This document shows positions 1-8,867 of a stretch of DNA of 64,000 nt, piece after piece. Location of the stretch: positions 277,590-341,589 of the forward strand of contig NZ_LMCY01000026.1 in assembly GCF_001425685.1 (NCBI RefSeq), given 5' to 3'. This stretch comes from Massilia sp. Root335 (GTDB lineage Bacteria > Pseudomonadota > Gammaproteobacteria > Burkholderiales > Burkholderiaceae_D). The translations under genes were made by a program, and so were the position numbers. Numbering within the stretch: the stretch's first letter is position 1; every line of letters starts with the position of its first letter. The notes under the pieces were generated by a model, which was not told where the DNA came from, did not search any database, and was given only the letters and a program-made list of their open reading frames with translations.

Positions 1-541
1 TAGGATAAAACGAGTAAACCGCGAAATCACCGGCTAGACCGACGTTCTCATCGTCACGTCGGGCGCAAAGAGCGTTGTCACAGTCTTCGATTAATGCGAT
101 ACCGCGTTCCTTGCAGAGCTTTGACAGCTCCCGCGCCGGTCCCGGGTAACCCGCCAAATGATACAAAATAAGAGCCTTTGTAGCCGGCCCGATCTTACGC
201 ACAACGTCCTCTATGTCAATTTCGACGCTGTACGGTTTGACGTCAACCCAACGCGGCATGGCGCCACATTGTGCAATGGCGGAATTAGTCGCCAAGCATG
301 CAAATGCCGTGGTCAATACTTCGTCGCCAGGGCCGACGTCGGCCAAACGAAGGGCGAGCAGCATTGAGCTTGTCATGTCGACAGTCGATACCATATGCGA
401 ATGCCCGGTCAAGGCAGCCAGCCCCTGTTCGAATTTCGTGACATATTCGCCATTTGCGACCCGCCCTGACCGCAGAACGTCGAGCATGACCGCCTCCATC
501 TGCTCGGTACGTACGACACCGAAAAGTGGGATCTGTTTCAC
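1..541 (-). CDS. DegT/DnrJ/EryC1/StrS-family sugar aminotransferase, partial at window edge
   Basis: About 180 N-terminal residues are visible from a GTG start at 541; the rest lies beyond position 1. The translation begins VKQIPLFGVVRTEQ and contains the family's SSMLLALRLADVGPGDEV block and an IEDCDNAL motif, as in PLP-dependent nucleotide-sugar aminotransferases. The catalytic lysine would fall outside the window. The GTG follows the TGA of the upstream aminotransferase (550-552) by 8 bases, with GAGGTAAG in front as ribosome-binding site, so translation is probably coupled. These enzymes transfer an amino group from glutamate to a keto-sugar nucleotide. The polysaccharide-locus context suggests an amino sugar for O-antigen or exopolysaccharide; the exact substrate is unknown. 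Confidence 0.85.
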   Translation of the reverse strand, partial: MKQIPLFGVVRTEQMEAVMLDVLRSGRVANGEYVTKFEQGLAALTGHSHMVSTVDMTSSMLLALRLADVGPGDEVLTTAFACLATNSAIAQCGAMPRWVDVKPYSVEIDIEDVVRKIGPATKALILYHLAGYPGPARELSKLCKERGIALIEDCDNALCARRDDENVGLAGDFAVYSFYP

Positions 542-549
542 AGCTTACC

Positions 550-1635
550 TCAACCTTTTTTGATGATCGAAACGATCTGTTCGCGCACGGCGTCGTCGAC
601 CCACCAGCCGCATGGAATATGCAACAGACGGCTATAGAACTGAGCCAGGCCCGGCAAGGCCACGTGGGACGATTTGAAAATACTATGCAGATTATTAGGC
701 CGATGCAGCTTTGAAGCGGAAATACCGGCACCAACAAGCGCTTTTTCCAGGTCGGCCGAACTGTCAGTCAACAATGTATATAACCAATAACTGCTTTGGC
801 CGTGTGCATCGCAAACCGCAAAATCGACTCCCGGAGCGCTGATTAGTTCGTTGTCATAATAGCGACCATTTTCGATGTGACGTTCAATAACACGATCCAC
901 ATAGTCCAATTGCGTCAAACCGATCGTCGCGCTAACATTATTCATATTATATTTATAACCGACGCTGTCGATATCGACTTCGGTCCGAGGCACTCCTTTG
1001 AGCATGCCGAACCAACGAAATTTTTTTGCAGCGGTCATGTGCTTCTCATCCTTAATGGCGAGCACGCCGCCATCGACCGTAGTCATATGCTTAATGGCCT
1101 GGAAGGAAAAGATCGCGAAATCTCCGACGTTACCGATAGTATTACCGTCGTATGTAGATCCCAATGCATGCGCGCAATCCTCAATGAGCGCAATACCGTA
1201 TTCATCCGCAACGGCTCGCAGTTCCGCGAGGCGCGCCGGATAGCCGGCATAATGAACGCAAATGATGGCCTTAGTTCTTGGAGTGATGCAGTCGCGCACC
1301 GATTGAGGGTCCAGATTGCCGCTTGCAGGATCAACGTCGGCCCACACAACCTTAGCCCCTAGATATAATGGCGAGGTATTAGTCGGCTCTGCGGTCATAG
1401 GTGTACTGATGACTTCCGCGTCAGGGCCGACGCCCGACAACTTCAAGGCGGCATGCAAAGCCGCAGTGCCGCTACTGAGCGCCAGCACGTTTTTCAGTCC
1501 AAAGTGATTGCCGAAGGCCGCTTCAAAACGATAAACGGCTTCTCCTTCAGCGATCATCCCGCTATACAAGATATCTTCCAATGCCGGCATCAAAACGTTT
1601 CTCGGCGGCATGGCAACTTTGACTAATGGAATCAT
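550..1635 (-). CDS. DegT/DnrJ/EryC1/StrS-family sugar aminotransferase
   Basis: 361 residues, normal length for the family. The start MIPLVKVAMPP, the substrate-loop block LALSSGTAALHAAL (about 51-64) and IEDCAHALGS (151-160) are all present. The PLP-lysine motif is SFQAIKHMTTVDGG, which places the catalytic lysine at about residue 182. The enzyme probably aminates a 4-keto or 3-keto nucleotide sugar in the cytoplasm. It is the second of two different aminotransferases in tandem, and its start lies 4 bases after the stop of the acyltransferase gene. Amino transfer followed by N-acylation would fit a step making an N-acylated amino sugar; that pathway is inferred from adjacency. Base composition is AT-richer than in most of the window. 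Confidence 0.9.
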   Translation of the reverse strand: MIPLVKVAMPPRNVLMPALEDILYSGMIAEGEAVYRFEAAFGNHFGLKNVLALSSGTAALHAALKLSGVGPDAEVISTPMTAEPTNTSPLYLGAKVVWADVDPASGNLDPQSVRDCITPRTKAIICVHYAGYPARLAELRAVADEYGIALIEDCAHALGSTYDGNTIGNVGDFAIFSFQAIKHMTTVDGGVLAIKDEKHMTAAKKFRWFGMLKGVPRTEVDIDSVGYKYNMNNVSATIGLTQLDYVDRVIERHIENGRYYDNELISAPGVDFAVCDAHGQSSYWLYTLLTDSSADLEKALVGAGISASKLHRPNNLHSIFKSSHVALPGLAQFYSRLLHIPCGWWVDDAVREQIVSIIKKG

Positions 1636-1638
1636 AAG

Positions 1639-2511
1639 TTATTCAGACAGATTAATAAAACGGGCTTTGTTTCCAGCGAGATTCTTCAGCACAATTGCCT
1701 CGATATCCGATAGTCGTTTCGAATATGTTTTATTTGTGATGTCGCAAACGGTAGCCTGCGGAATCTCTTTCAGCAAGTCCTGTGCGGAATTCTGATCAAT
1801 CGCAAATCCGATGCGCTCGACGTTCATACCGTTCGAGCGACTCAATACCGTCGTAAACTCGTCACGGCGGATATCAAAACCATTTGTTTGCGAAATTTCA
1901 TTTAACCAGCCATTCAACAACGTCCATTTCTCATCTAACGAAATTTCTCGATAGAACGAAAGATTGGACTTGGGCGCTGCGGGTGAGCCCGCTAAAACGG
2001 TGTTCGCGGGCCAAGATTTTGTGATGTTGGACGCAATCAAAGCAACCAGCTTTTTCCCGAGCGTTACACCAGAAGCCACGATGCAAGACCCTACGAGCCA
2101 AACGTCATCCTCAAGCACGACCGGACGTTCGCCGTACAGGGTACACCCTTCGATCTGTTCGCCGGCCGCCACATGAGACCAAATCTGCGAATACATACCG
2201 ACGCGAACGCCATTCCCAATGGTAAGACCTCCAGAACCGTCAAGAATGCAGTGTTGACCGAACCAGCCATGCTGACCAATCTGGACACCAACGGTCGACA
2301 ACACCAACGAGCGATCATGAATACTTGTCCAATCACCGACAGCGACGTCCCCTCCGTTACATACGAATTTTACGCCACTGCCTATGACACAATAGTCCCC
2401 GATGACAACTTGAGACGGTTCGTGAAATATAAATTGGACGTCTGGCGCTACTCGGGTACGCTCTCCCAAGATCACCTTTCCAGGTCCAATAATATTCAAA
2501 TTATTCGACAT
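1639..2511 (-). CDS. Left-handed beta-helix (hexapeptide repeat) acyltransferase
   Basis: 290 residues from the ATG at 2511. A GTG at 2523 in frame is possible, but the ATG has a better-spaced GGAA upstream. Residues 10-185 are imperfect hexapeptide repeats of [LIV]-G-x(4) type, for example VVIGDYCVIGSGV and GLTIGNGVRVGMYSQIWSH, ending in a NTVLAGSPAAP motif typical of LbH O- or N-acetyltransferases. The C-terminal 100 residues are not a recognised domain. Such enzymes form trimers and use acetyl-CoA or another acyl-CoA on a sugar. The position just upstream of two sugar aminotransferases suggests acylation of an amino sugar or decoration of the repeat unit. Confidence 0.8.
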   Translation of the reverse strand: MSNNLNIIGPGKVILGERTRVAPDVQFIFHEPSQVVIGDYCVIGSGVKFVCNGGDVAVGDWTSIHDRSLVLSTVGVQIGQHGWFGQHCILDGSGGLTIGNGVRVGMYSQIWSHVAAGEQIEGCTLYGERPVVLEDDVWLVGSCIVASGVTLGKKLVALIASNITKSWPANTVLAGSPAAPKSNLSFYREISLDEKWTLLNGWLNEISQTNGFDIRRDEFTTVLSRSNGMNVERIGFAIDQNSAQDLLKEIPQATVCDITNKTYSKRLSDIEAIVLKNLAGNKARFINLSE

Positions 2512-2629
2512 ATTGTATTCCACTCTTCTTTCAAGTTATTAAGGAGTCAGCAGGACGAGGCATGATTTTCTCTCTGCCTCATCTTTTCCGACAGAAACAC
2601 TTGAAAATCCCGCACACACCAAATTGCAA

Positions 2630-3856
2630 TTAATTTTTGAGCAAATTCTTCAGTTCGTCCCATTTGGCCGCACCTCCTGGCAGTTTTCTCAGGCTGCGCA
2701 CGGCTTCGACCCCGAAAATCCAAAGTAAAGTCAAAAATAATCCGCCCATTGCAGAAACGATTGTAATCAACACGCGCTTGGGCGACGCTTTTCGCTCGGG
2801 CTCGATAGCGGGATCGAGCACCTGGACCACCACACTCTCTTTCGCCTCGTCCAAACGCGCCACTTCATATTGCTTGGCCAACAATTCGTAAAGCATCTGG
2901 TTATACTTTACGTCACGCAAGAGTTTAATATTTTCTAAGCCAACCGATTTTTGAGCAGTACCTTCATTAATTTCAGGGCGTCCGTTTTCGAACTTTGAGA
3001 GTTCTGCACGCAAACTAGTGAGCTCCTCCTGCGCACGACGGTATTCCGGGTTGACGCTTGTCACAAATGCATTCATCGAACTCAACTCGATCTGCTTAGC
3101 AGAAATTTCCGCCCTGAGCCGGACGATATTTTCCAGCATCGCCCGACTTTCGACATCGACGCTAACCACTCCACGAGCATCCAGTGCTGATTTCAATGCC
3201 TGTTCAGCAGTTGCAAGATTGTCTTTAGCGCGCTCCAGTTGGCGCTCGTAAAACATGCGGCGCTGGGATGCCTCGGTAACCGCTAAGGTATTCGTGAGTT
3301 TGACTAACTCATCAACATAAGAGTTTGCCAACTTCGCGACCAGTGTCTTGTCTTTGTCAGCAACGGTAATTGTGATCATCCCGTCCTTGCCCGCTGCCAC
3401 TGCGGTATTTTCCTCGAGTTTATTTCGGATACGCTCCTGAGAGCTAAAACCGTAGACCTTCTTCAAGTCATACTTTGCAATAATCGCGTCGGCAACAGTC
3501 CGGCTGTGAAGCATGCCGATGTATATGTCATTAGGGCTCTTGATGCCCGCACCGCCTGCGACCGCCCCTGCCACGCCACCGAGTTGCGACAATAGCGCGG
3601 CTGCACTCGATTGCTGCTGCTGGGGCGGCAGTAATTTTGCGCTAGCCTGATACATATTAGGCAAAGCGAAAGCGATGGCGGCTCCGGCCAATGCACATGC
3701 AAATGGAACGCCGAGCAGCTTCCTCTTGTGTCTCGCCAGCACGATCAAGCCTTTGACGACACTCAGCTCTGGAGCATCCGTCACTTTGCTGTCGCTCGAC
3801 GACTCTTTCGATTGATGCAGGACGTTCGTCTCAGCACTTTGTTCAGTGATACTCAT
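2630..3856 (-). CDS. Wzz/GNVR-type polysaccharide chain-length determinant
   Basis: 408 residues from the ATG at 3856 (MSITEQSAETNVLHQS), chosen because GAGAGCGGA precedes it; an upstream extension would run into the export gene. There is one transmembrane helix near residues 48-68 and a second at the C terminus (LITIVSAMGGLFLTLLWIF), with a periplasmic region between them rich in predicted coiled coil (about 200-330). The Pro-rich stretch before the last helix (PERKASPKRVL) is typical of the family. No BY-kinase domain is fused. The protein would sit in the inner membrane and control polymer length or couple polymerisation to export. It starts 34 bases after the export-protein gene, the usual wza-wzz order. 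Confidence 0.9.
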   Translation of the reverse strand: MSITEQSAETNVLHQSKESSSDSKVTDAPELSVVKGLIVLARHKRKLLGVPFACALAGAAIAFALPNMYQASAKLLPPQQQQSSAAALLSQLGGVAGAVAGGAGIKSPNDIYIGMLHSRTVADAIIAKYDLKKVYGFSSQERIRNKLEENTAVAAGKDGMITITVADKDKTLVAKLANSYVDELVKLTNTLAVTEASQRRMFYERQLERAKDNLATAEQALKSALDARGVVSVDVESRAMLENIVRLRAEISAKQIELSSMNAFVTSVNPEYRRAQEELTSLRAELSKFENGRPEINEGTAQKSVGLENIKLLRDVKYNQMLYELLAKQYEVARLDEAKESVVVQVLDPAIEPERKASPKRVLITIVSAMGGLFLTLLWIFGVEAVRSLRKLPGGAAKWDELKNLLKN

Positions 3857-3890
3857 TCCGCTCTCAAGACAATAATGAATGATGAGACAT

Positions 3891-6278
3891 TTAATCGCGT
3901 AGCGTCTTGACTGCCGCGGCGCCCAAGCCGAAATTAGCCAAGATTTGCGTCCACTCGCGCGCACCCTGCGTAAACTTGCTCCAGGCCGTCTGGCGGTCGA
4001 ATTTTTCAGGCACGACGATGGTGTCGCCCGGCATCACTTCAACTCCCCCAATTTTGCCGAAGAACCAACCTTGCGAATCTGTCGACACGACGGTGCCATC
4101 GACGCGCAGTACAAATACGTTATCGACGTCAGCGTCGACAGCGATGCCGGCCATTTTCAGGTAGTCGCTGACGCGAGTATTCGGTTTCCATAACGGCGAA
4201 GCCTCGACATTGACCGCGCCGAACACGTGAACGAAGGCCGGCTTCGAAGGCACGACCAAGCGATCGCCATTCTGTAGTGTGACCTGAGGCAGATGGGCAA
4301 ACGAGCGGTCATCCGGATTCAGGCCGAATGCGATACGACCGGATGGCTGAAGCTTGCGGAAGCGGGCAATGCGTTCTTGAGCAATCCTGCGCTCGGCTTC
4401 GAGTTGCGCACTGGCTGCAGCGGCATCTGTCGTACTCATCGCACGTAGATTGGACGCTTGCGTGGATTCCTCGCTCCGAATCTGCGCTTCGAGACGATCG
4501 GCTGCACGCTGCAGATTGTCCAACTGCTCTTTGCGTACCTCTTCACGATAAAACGCGGTACCAAACAGATAAGCATTAGAAGTTAGACCTCCGGCTTTCG
4601 CAACCAAGGTCTGCAATGTGTCGCCGGCGGTCATCTGGTATACACCAGGAACTCTAACCTCGCCTTCGACCCGAACGAATACTTGGCGTTTATCCATCGG
4701 GACAGCCACATCGTTCTGAGAGAAGATCGTTACCGTGTCGCCGGGCTGTAGCTGCAGGTTGTCGGCGCCGTTAGGATTATTGAACATATTGCCCAGATTA
4801 AACGGGATCAACTGGACACTCAGGTCAGAACGATTTACACGTTCGACGACGGCATAATCCCAGTTGATCTCGTCGATCAACCCGCCAATACGTGCGGCAA
4901 TGCCACTGGCATTTTCGGTGGTATCTTTCTTGTCGTCACCGATCGCGACCACATTATTCTGGCGCTTGATCGAATTACGAGTCATCAGGTATTCGCGGCT
5001 CGGAATCAGATCGCTAACGCGCATACCTGATTTGAACGGCGCACGAACCGGTTGGTCAACGTTACCGCGGAGCACCACTGCATTAGAGAAGTCCGGCGTG
5101 ATCGACGTAATATTGAGAACATCGCCATTCTTCAACAAATGTTTCAATCCTTCGCTATTCAACGCAAACTCTTCCACACTGCGCGGACGGTTCTTGTTCG
5201 AGTCAATACGCTCGAGGAATGCGCGACGCGGATCCGCTACGACAGGCAGACCACCGGCGAAGTCCAACAAGGACGCGATAGTTTCGCCGTTGTTTTTCAA
5301 TTCATAAACTGCAGGGCTGTTGACCTTGCCCACCAGCGCAACGAAGCCGCCTGCGGGCGGGATATAGATCGTGTCGCCATCCTGCAGTTTGATATCCGCA
5401 GACTTGTCGCCCTTGGCGATGAAGGCGTACAGGTCGAGTTCTGCAACGACTTTGCCGCTGCGCTTGACCTGCACGTGACGCATGCTGCCGTTCGCGTTCG
5501 GACCGCCGCTGGCGAACAGCGCGGTCACCAACGTCGACAGGCTCGACACGGTGTAGGTGCCCGGATGATTTGCCTGGCCCACCATGTACACGGTAATCGC
5601 ACGCAACTGACCGAAAGTTACGTTGACGGTGACGCCTTTGTACAAGCGGCCGACGGCGGCGCGAATGACATTCTCCGCGTCGCCGGCTTTCACGCCAGCC
5701 AGCGGCACGTTGCCGATGGTCGGAATCGAGATCGTGCCATTACGGTCGATGGTGGCGCGATAATCGATATCGATCGTACCCCAGCCGCGAATCATCAGTT
5801 CGTCGCCCGGACCCAGGGGATAATCGGACGGGACCGGGGCATTGGAGATTGGCGCAAATGTGGACGGCGTATTGGCAAAAAACTCGGAACCGAAAATCGG
5901 AAGCAGCTTACCGGTGTTGTCAGCAATGAATTTCTGGAATTCGCTCGGCTCTTTGTCCGCGTCGTTTTGCGTCTTCTGCTGCAGGCCTGCGATCTGGCGA
6001 CGTTGCGCGTCGCGGTCGGTAACCGCGCCGACACGGTCGGTGAGACCGTTACCACCACGCCCGCCCGCCCCCAGATCACCGACCTGGCCATTGGTGATGC
6101 GGGTCTTGCGCGCAGTCCCTGTCAGCCCTGCTGCATCGCCCATAGTCGGCGTTGCAGACATAGACGTGGCAGAGGACTCTTGATTGAAGAGATCGGACTT
6201 GCTCGTATCCTGCGCGGAAGCTGCAATGGAAGCGACGGCCAAGGCCACGGCCGCGAAACTCTTGTTGAACTTGAACAT
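3891..6278 (-). CDS. Polysaccharide export protein (Wza-like, poly_export and SLBB domains)
   Basis: 795 residues, about twice the length of classical Wza. A signal peptide covers residues 1-22 (MFKFNKSFAAVALAV...ASA). There is no lipobox cysteine, so it is probably not a lipoprotein. The poly_export domain starts near 150 with YPLGPGDELMIRGWG, followed by several SLBB beta-grasp modules (for example TVYMVGQANHPGTY and FVRVEGEVRVPGVYQ). A coiled-coil insertion lies at about 585-640 (NLQRAADRLEAQIR). It forms the outer-membrane export channel for the polysaccharide made by this locus. It is the first visible gene of a minus-strand operon running to the window edge. No clear Shine-Dalgarno sequence precedes the ATG. 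Confidence 0.9.
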   Translation of the reverse strand: MFKFNKSFAAVALAVASIAASAQDTSKSDLFNQESSATSMSATPTMGDAAGLTGTARKTRITNGQVGDLGAGGRGGNGLTDRVGAVTDRDAQRRQIAGLQQKTQNDADKEPSEFQKFIADNTGKLLPIFGSEFFANTPSTFAPISNAPVPSDYPLGPGDELMIRGWGTIDIDYRATIDRNGTISIPTIGNVPLAGVKAGDAENVIRAAVGRLYKGVTVNVTFGQLRAITVYMVGQANHPGTYTVSSLSTLVTALFASGGPNANGSMRHVQVKRSGKVVAELDLYAFIAKGDKSADIKLQDGDTIYIPPAGGFVALVGKVNSPAVYELKNNGETIASLLDFAGGLPVVADPRRAFLERIDSNKNRPRSVEEFALNSEGLKHLLKNGDVLNITSITPDFSNAVVLRGNVDQPVRAPFKSGMRVSDLIPSREYLMTRNSIKRQNNVVAIGDDKKDTTENASGIAARIGGLIDEINWDYAVVERVNRSDLSVQLIPFNLGNMFNNPNGADNLQLQPGDTVTIFSQNDVAVPMDKRQVFVRVEGEVRVPGVYQMTAGDTLQTLVAKAGGLTSNAYLFGTAFYREEVRKEQLDNLQRAADRLEAQIRSEESTQASNLRAMSTTDAAAASAQLEAERRIAQERIARFRKLQPSGRIAFGLNPDDRSFAHLPQVTLQNGDRLVVPSKPAFVHVFGAVNVEASPLWKPNTRVSDYLKMAGIAVDADVDNVFVLRVDGTVVSTDSQGWFFGKIGGVEVMPGDTIVVPEKFDRQTAWSKFTQGAREWTQILANFGLGAAAVKTLRD

Positions 6279-6672
6279 GGGACGTTAGGAAAGGAGGCGT
6301 GAATGCTTGTGGACCAATCCAGCATTTTAACTGAGGGCAACGAAGACTGGGAATTTTTTGTTGCGCTCGCGACCATAAATTGTGCTATGCAATATCGTTA
6401 CGGGAGGCATATCTGCCACAGTAAGGACGTCGAAGTAGAAAAACGCTGATCAAAGGAAACGACAGTTATCTTTTTGTTAGATATCTTGCCTGAGGAGTGC
6501 AATCATTGCGTGGTTTTTCGTGATAATTAGAAGAAACCTTTTCATGAACTCGCCAGCCTTTCATCCTGACTTTGCCCAAAAAAGCAATAAACGTATGCCG
6601 GCTTCGCATGCGCAGCCACCCGCCGAATTGTGTCGCCGCGTAAGAAACGGGCCCAACCGGACAGGCGTCGGT
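6279..6672. promoter_or_regulatory. 394-base spacer, probable promoter region of the polysaccharide operon
   Basis: No coding potential was recognised. The stretch is AT-rich compared with the flanking genes, especially 6340-6545. Transcription of the export gene must start here on the minus strand. A TAAAAT hexamer on that strand (plus positions about 6326-6331) could be a -10 element, but I see no convincing -35. No terminator hairpin for the FAH-like gene's neighbour was found. Confidence 0.4.
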
Positions 6673-7587
6673 TCACCGCTCCAACCTCACAACCTTCTGT
6701 TCGATCGCCCCGAACACCGACCTGCCCTTCTCATCCAGCATCTCGATCCGGACCATATCCCCGAAACGCATGAACTGGGTCACCGCCTGCCCATGCTCAG
6801 CCATTTCCCGGCTGCGTTGCTCCGCGATGGACGCATACCCTCGCGACGGGTCACGGTTCGTCACGACGCCCGACCCGACGATACTGCCGGCCCGCACGTT
6901 GCGCGTTTTTGCCAGATGCGCGATCAGCTGCGCAAAATTGAATGTCATGTCCGCGCCGGCGTCCGGCTGACCGACCAGATGTCCGTTCCAGCTCGCGCGC
7001 AGCGGCAGGTGCACCTTGGCGTCGCGCCAGGCGTCACCCAACTCGTCCGGCGTCACGGCGACGGGCGAAAAACCGGTCGCCGGCCGGGATTGCGGCAATC
7101 CGAGGTTACGCAGCGACACCTCGTTGGCCAGCATTACCAGGCGGATCTGCTGATGGGCGTCGTCCGGCGTGGCACCCATGGCGACATCGCCCGTCACCGC
7201 CGCCACGCCCGCGCCGAAATCGATGCCCCATTCCTCGTGGACCACCACGATATCGTCGGTCGGACCGAGCAGATCGTCGCTGGCGCACTGCGCCATCCGC
7301 GGCCCGTCGTCGACCTGATCGCCATAAGCCGCGCCGACGGCCAGCTGGCAGGCACGCGGCAACGGCGCCATGCAGCGGCCAGGCTCGAAATCGAATGGAC
7401 GGCGGGCACGGCCCGCGTTCAGGTCCGCATACAGCGCGGCCAGTTGCGGCGCGATGAAATGCCAGTCGTCCAGCGCCGCCTGCAGGGTGGGCGCGATGCC
7501 GTCCGCGATGTGGGCGGTCTTGAGGTCGCGCGCGACGACGGCCAGCTGGCCGTCGCGCGTGCCGTCGTTGAGGGTGGCGAGTTTCAT
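6673..7587 (-). CDS. Fumarylacetoacetate hydrolase-family protein, probably degenerate
   Basis: 304 residues from MKLATLNDGTRDGQL; the start is set by conservation of this N terminus in the family, and longer open frame upstream looks non-coding. The C-terminal blocks SPVAVTPDELGDAW and TRNVRAGSIVGSGVV identify the FAH fold. The conserved metal-ligand block, normally FEAEVAVVTGDV, here reads FGAGVAAVTGDV (about 124-135), so both Glu ligands are Gly. Relative to the family pattern as I know it, roughly 20 residues are missing near residue 90-100 and about ten near 162-166. The frame is open throughout. It may be a pseudo-enzyme or a decaying gene. It lies 59 bases downstream of pldA on the same strand. 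Confidence 0.75.
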   Translation of the reverse strand: MKLATLNDGTRDGQLAVVARDLKTAHIADGIAPTLQAALDDWHFIAPQLAALYADLNAGRARRPFDFEPGRCMAPLPRACQLAVGAAYGDQVDDGPRMAQCASDDLLGPTDDIVVVHEEWGIDFGAGVAAVTGDVAMGATPDDAHQQIRLVMLANEVSLRNLGLPQSRPATGFSPVAVTPDELGDAWRDAKVHLPLRASWNGHLVGQPDAGADMTFNFAQLIAHLAKTRNVRAGSIVGSGVVTNRDPSRGYASIAEQRSREMAEHGQAVTQFMRFGDMVRIEMLDEKGRSVFGAIEQKVVRLER

Positions 7588-7646
7588 GGCGGGAACGCTC
7601 GGGATCGGGCCGCTATTGTAGTGCAGCGCGGGCATCCCGTCCCGAT

Positions 7647-8753
7647 TCAGAATGTGCCGAGCAGGCCGACCCCTAACGTGTTCTGGTAATAGTTGTAGTC
7701 GATCAGGCTTTGCCCGTAGCCCGAGAACAGGTGAGCGTATCCCTTGATGTGTCCGGCCAGCGGAAACGCCCAGCTGAGCTGGACGGCACCGCGGTCGGTC
7801 GAGAAATTGCGCCGCAACAGGGCCGAGTAATCGTTGCCATTGCTGCGATAGGTGACGACGACGTCGCCGCGTCCCAAGTAATCGACGATGTCGCGGTTGT
7901 CGTCGTTGGCGGCCGCTTCGTTGACGCGTTTCCACACGCGTCCGACCACGGTCCACCCGGCCCGCTCGAGCCCGACCTGCGCATAGACTCGATTCCAGCT
8001 GCGCGACAACGTCGAGGCCTGACCGTTCGATTGGTGCACCAGACCGAGATTAAGAAAGCGCGCGTTCATTCCCAGTACACTGAAATGCAGTGGAGTGACG
8101 GCCATCAGCTCGGGCTGATAGTTCGTCTCGCGGAACGGGCTGGACGCCTCGTGATTGCCGGCTTGCCAAAAGCTGTTCTGGGTATAGCCGAACCACAAAT
8201 CGATGGGCTTGTCGAAGGCGTTTTCGACGAGCTTCATCTTGAATCCCAGCTGGAACACGAGTTCCGAATGCGCGAGGTCGCTCGTCAGGACGTCGAGACG
8301 ACGGAACGGCCGGTAGGGCTCGTTGTTGGGATGCGCCGTGCGGGTCAGCATCAGGTAATTCACTTGGTGCGGACGGAAATTGAAGACGCCACGCTTGTGT
8401 TCCTGGTCCAGCTCCCAATGATCGGCGAGGCTGAAATCCCGCATCGTCTCGGGTGATGCGTCAACTGCGGCGGGCACCGGTGGCGTGTCGGCGGCGGTTG
8501 GTGCAGCGGCAACAGCGACAGCCGGGGCGGACGCTGGGGCAGGCCGGACTGTCGCAGGCACGACGACAGGCGTATTCGACGCAGGCGTCGGGGGCCGCCC
8601 CGCCAACGCGTCATAACAGCCGAGGCGCTTTCCGGTATCGGCAATGCGCGCACATCCGGCCAGGCCCGGATCGGGCTGCTGGGCGATTGCTGGACTAAAC
8701 GCAAGAAAAAGAACCAGTGGCAGGAAACGGAGATTTGTTGCGAGCATCGTCAT
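7647..8753 (-). CDS. pldA: Outer-membrane phospholipase A1 (PldA)
   Basis: 368 residues from the ATG at 8753; another ATG two codons on is equally plausible. Residues 1-24 form a signal peptide ending SPAIAQ. A Pro/Ala-rich linker follows (about 50-115), then a beta-barrel domain with the OMPLA catalytic signature LVHQSNGQ (His and Ser of the active site, with SRSWNR supplying Asn). The protein ends in a phenylalanine (VGLLGTF), as expected for a barrel recognised by BAM. It hydrolyses mislocalised phospholipids in the outer leaflet, a response to membrane stress. The long Pro/Ala linker is an addition seen in betaproteobacterial members. Confidence 0.92.
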   Translation of the reverse strand: MTMLATNLRFLPLVLFLAFSPAIAQQPDPGLAGCARIADTGKRLGCYDALAGRPPTPASNTPVVVPATVRPAPASAPAVAVAAAPTAADTPPVPAAVDASPETMRDFSLADHWELDQEHKRGVFNFRPHQVNYLMLTRTAHPNNEPYRPFRRLDVLTSDLAHSELVFQLGFKMKLVENAFDKPIDLWFGYTQNSFWQAGNHEASSPFRETNYQPELMAVTPLHFSVLGMNARFLNLGLVHQSNGQASTLSRSWNRVYAQVGLERAGWTVVGRVWKRVNEAAANDDNRDIVDYLGRGDVVVTYRSNGNDYSALLRRNFSTDRGAVQLSWAFPLAGHIKGYAHLFSGYGQSLIDYNYYQNTLGVGLLGTF

Positions 8754-8836
8754 CGTTGATATTAAACTGATCCAAGTCAATAAAATATTGACAAGATTCG
8801 AATGACGAGTGTCTCGGAAATCTCCTATACATGTCG

Positions 8837-8861
8837 CACGACAGCGCACTGTCGTGTGTTT
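8837..8861. terminator. Strong hairpin between rsuA and pldA
   Basis: CACGACAG-CGCA-CTGTCGTG forms a perfect 8-base-pair stem at 8837-8856. On the plus strand it is followed by TGTTTTT. On the minus strand, where both flanking genes are coded, it lacks a T-run, so termination in that direction is uncertain. Confidence 0.45.
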
Positions 8862-8867
8862 TTAATA

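Noticed and set aside
5052-6302. 416-codon plus-strand frame opposite the export gene
   Set aside because: Opposite a strongly supported Wza-like gene; no recognisable domain.
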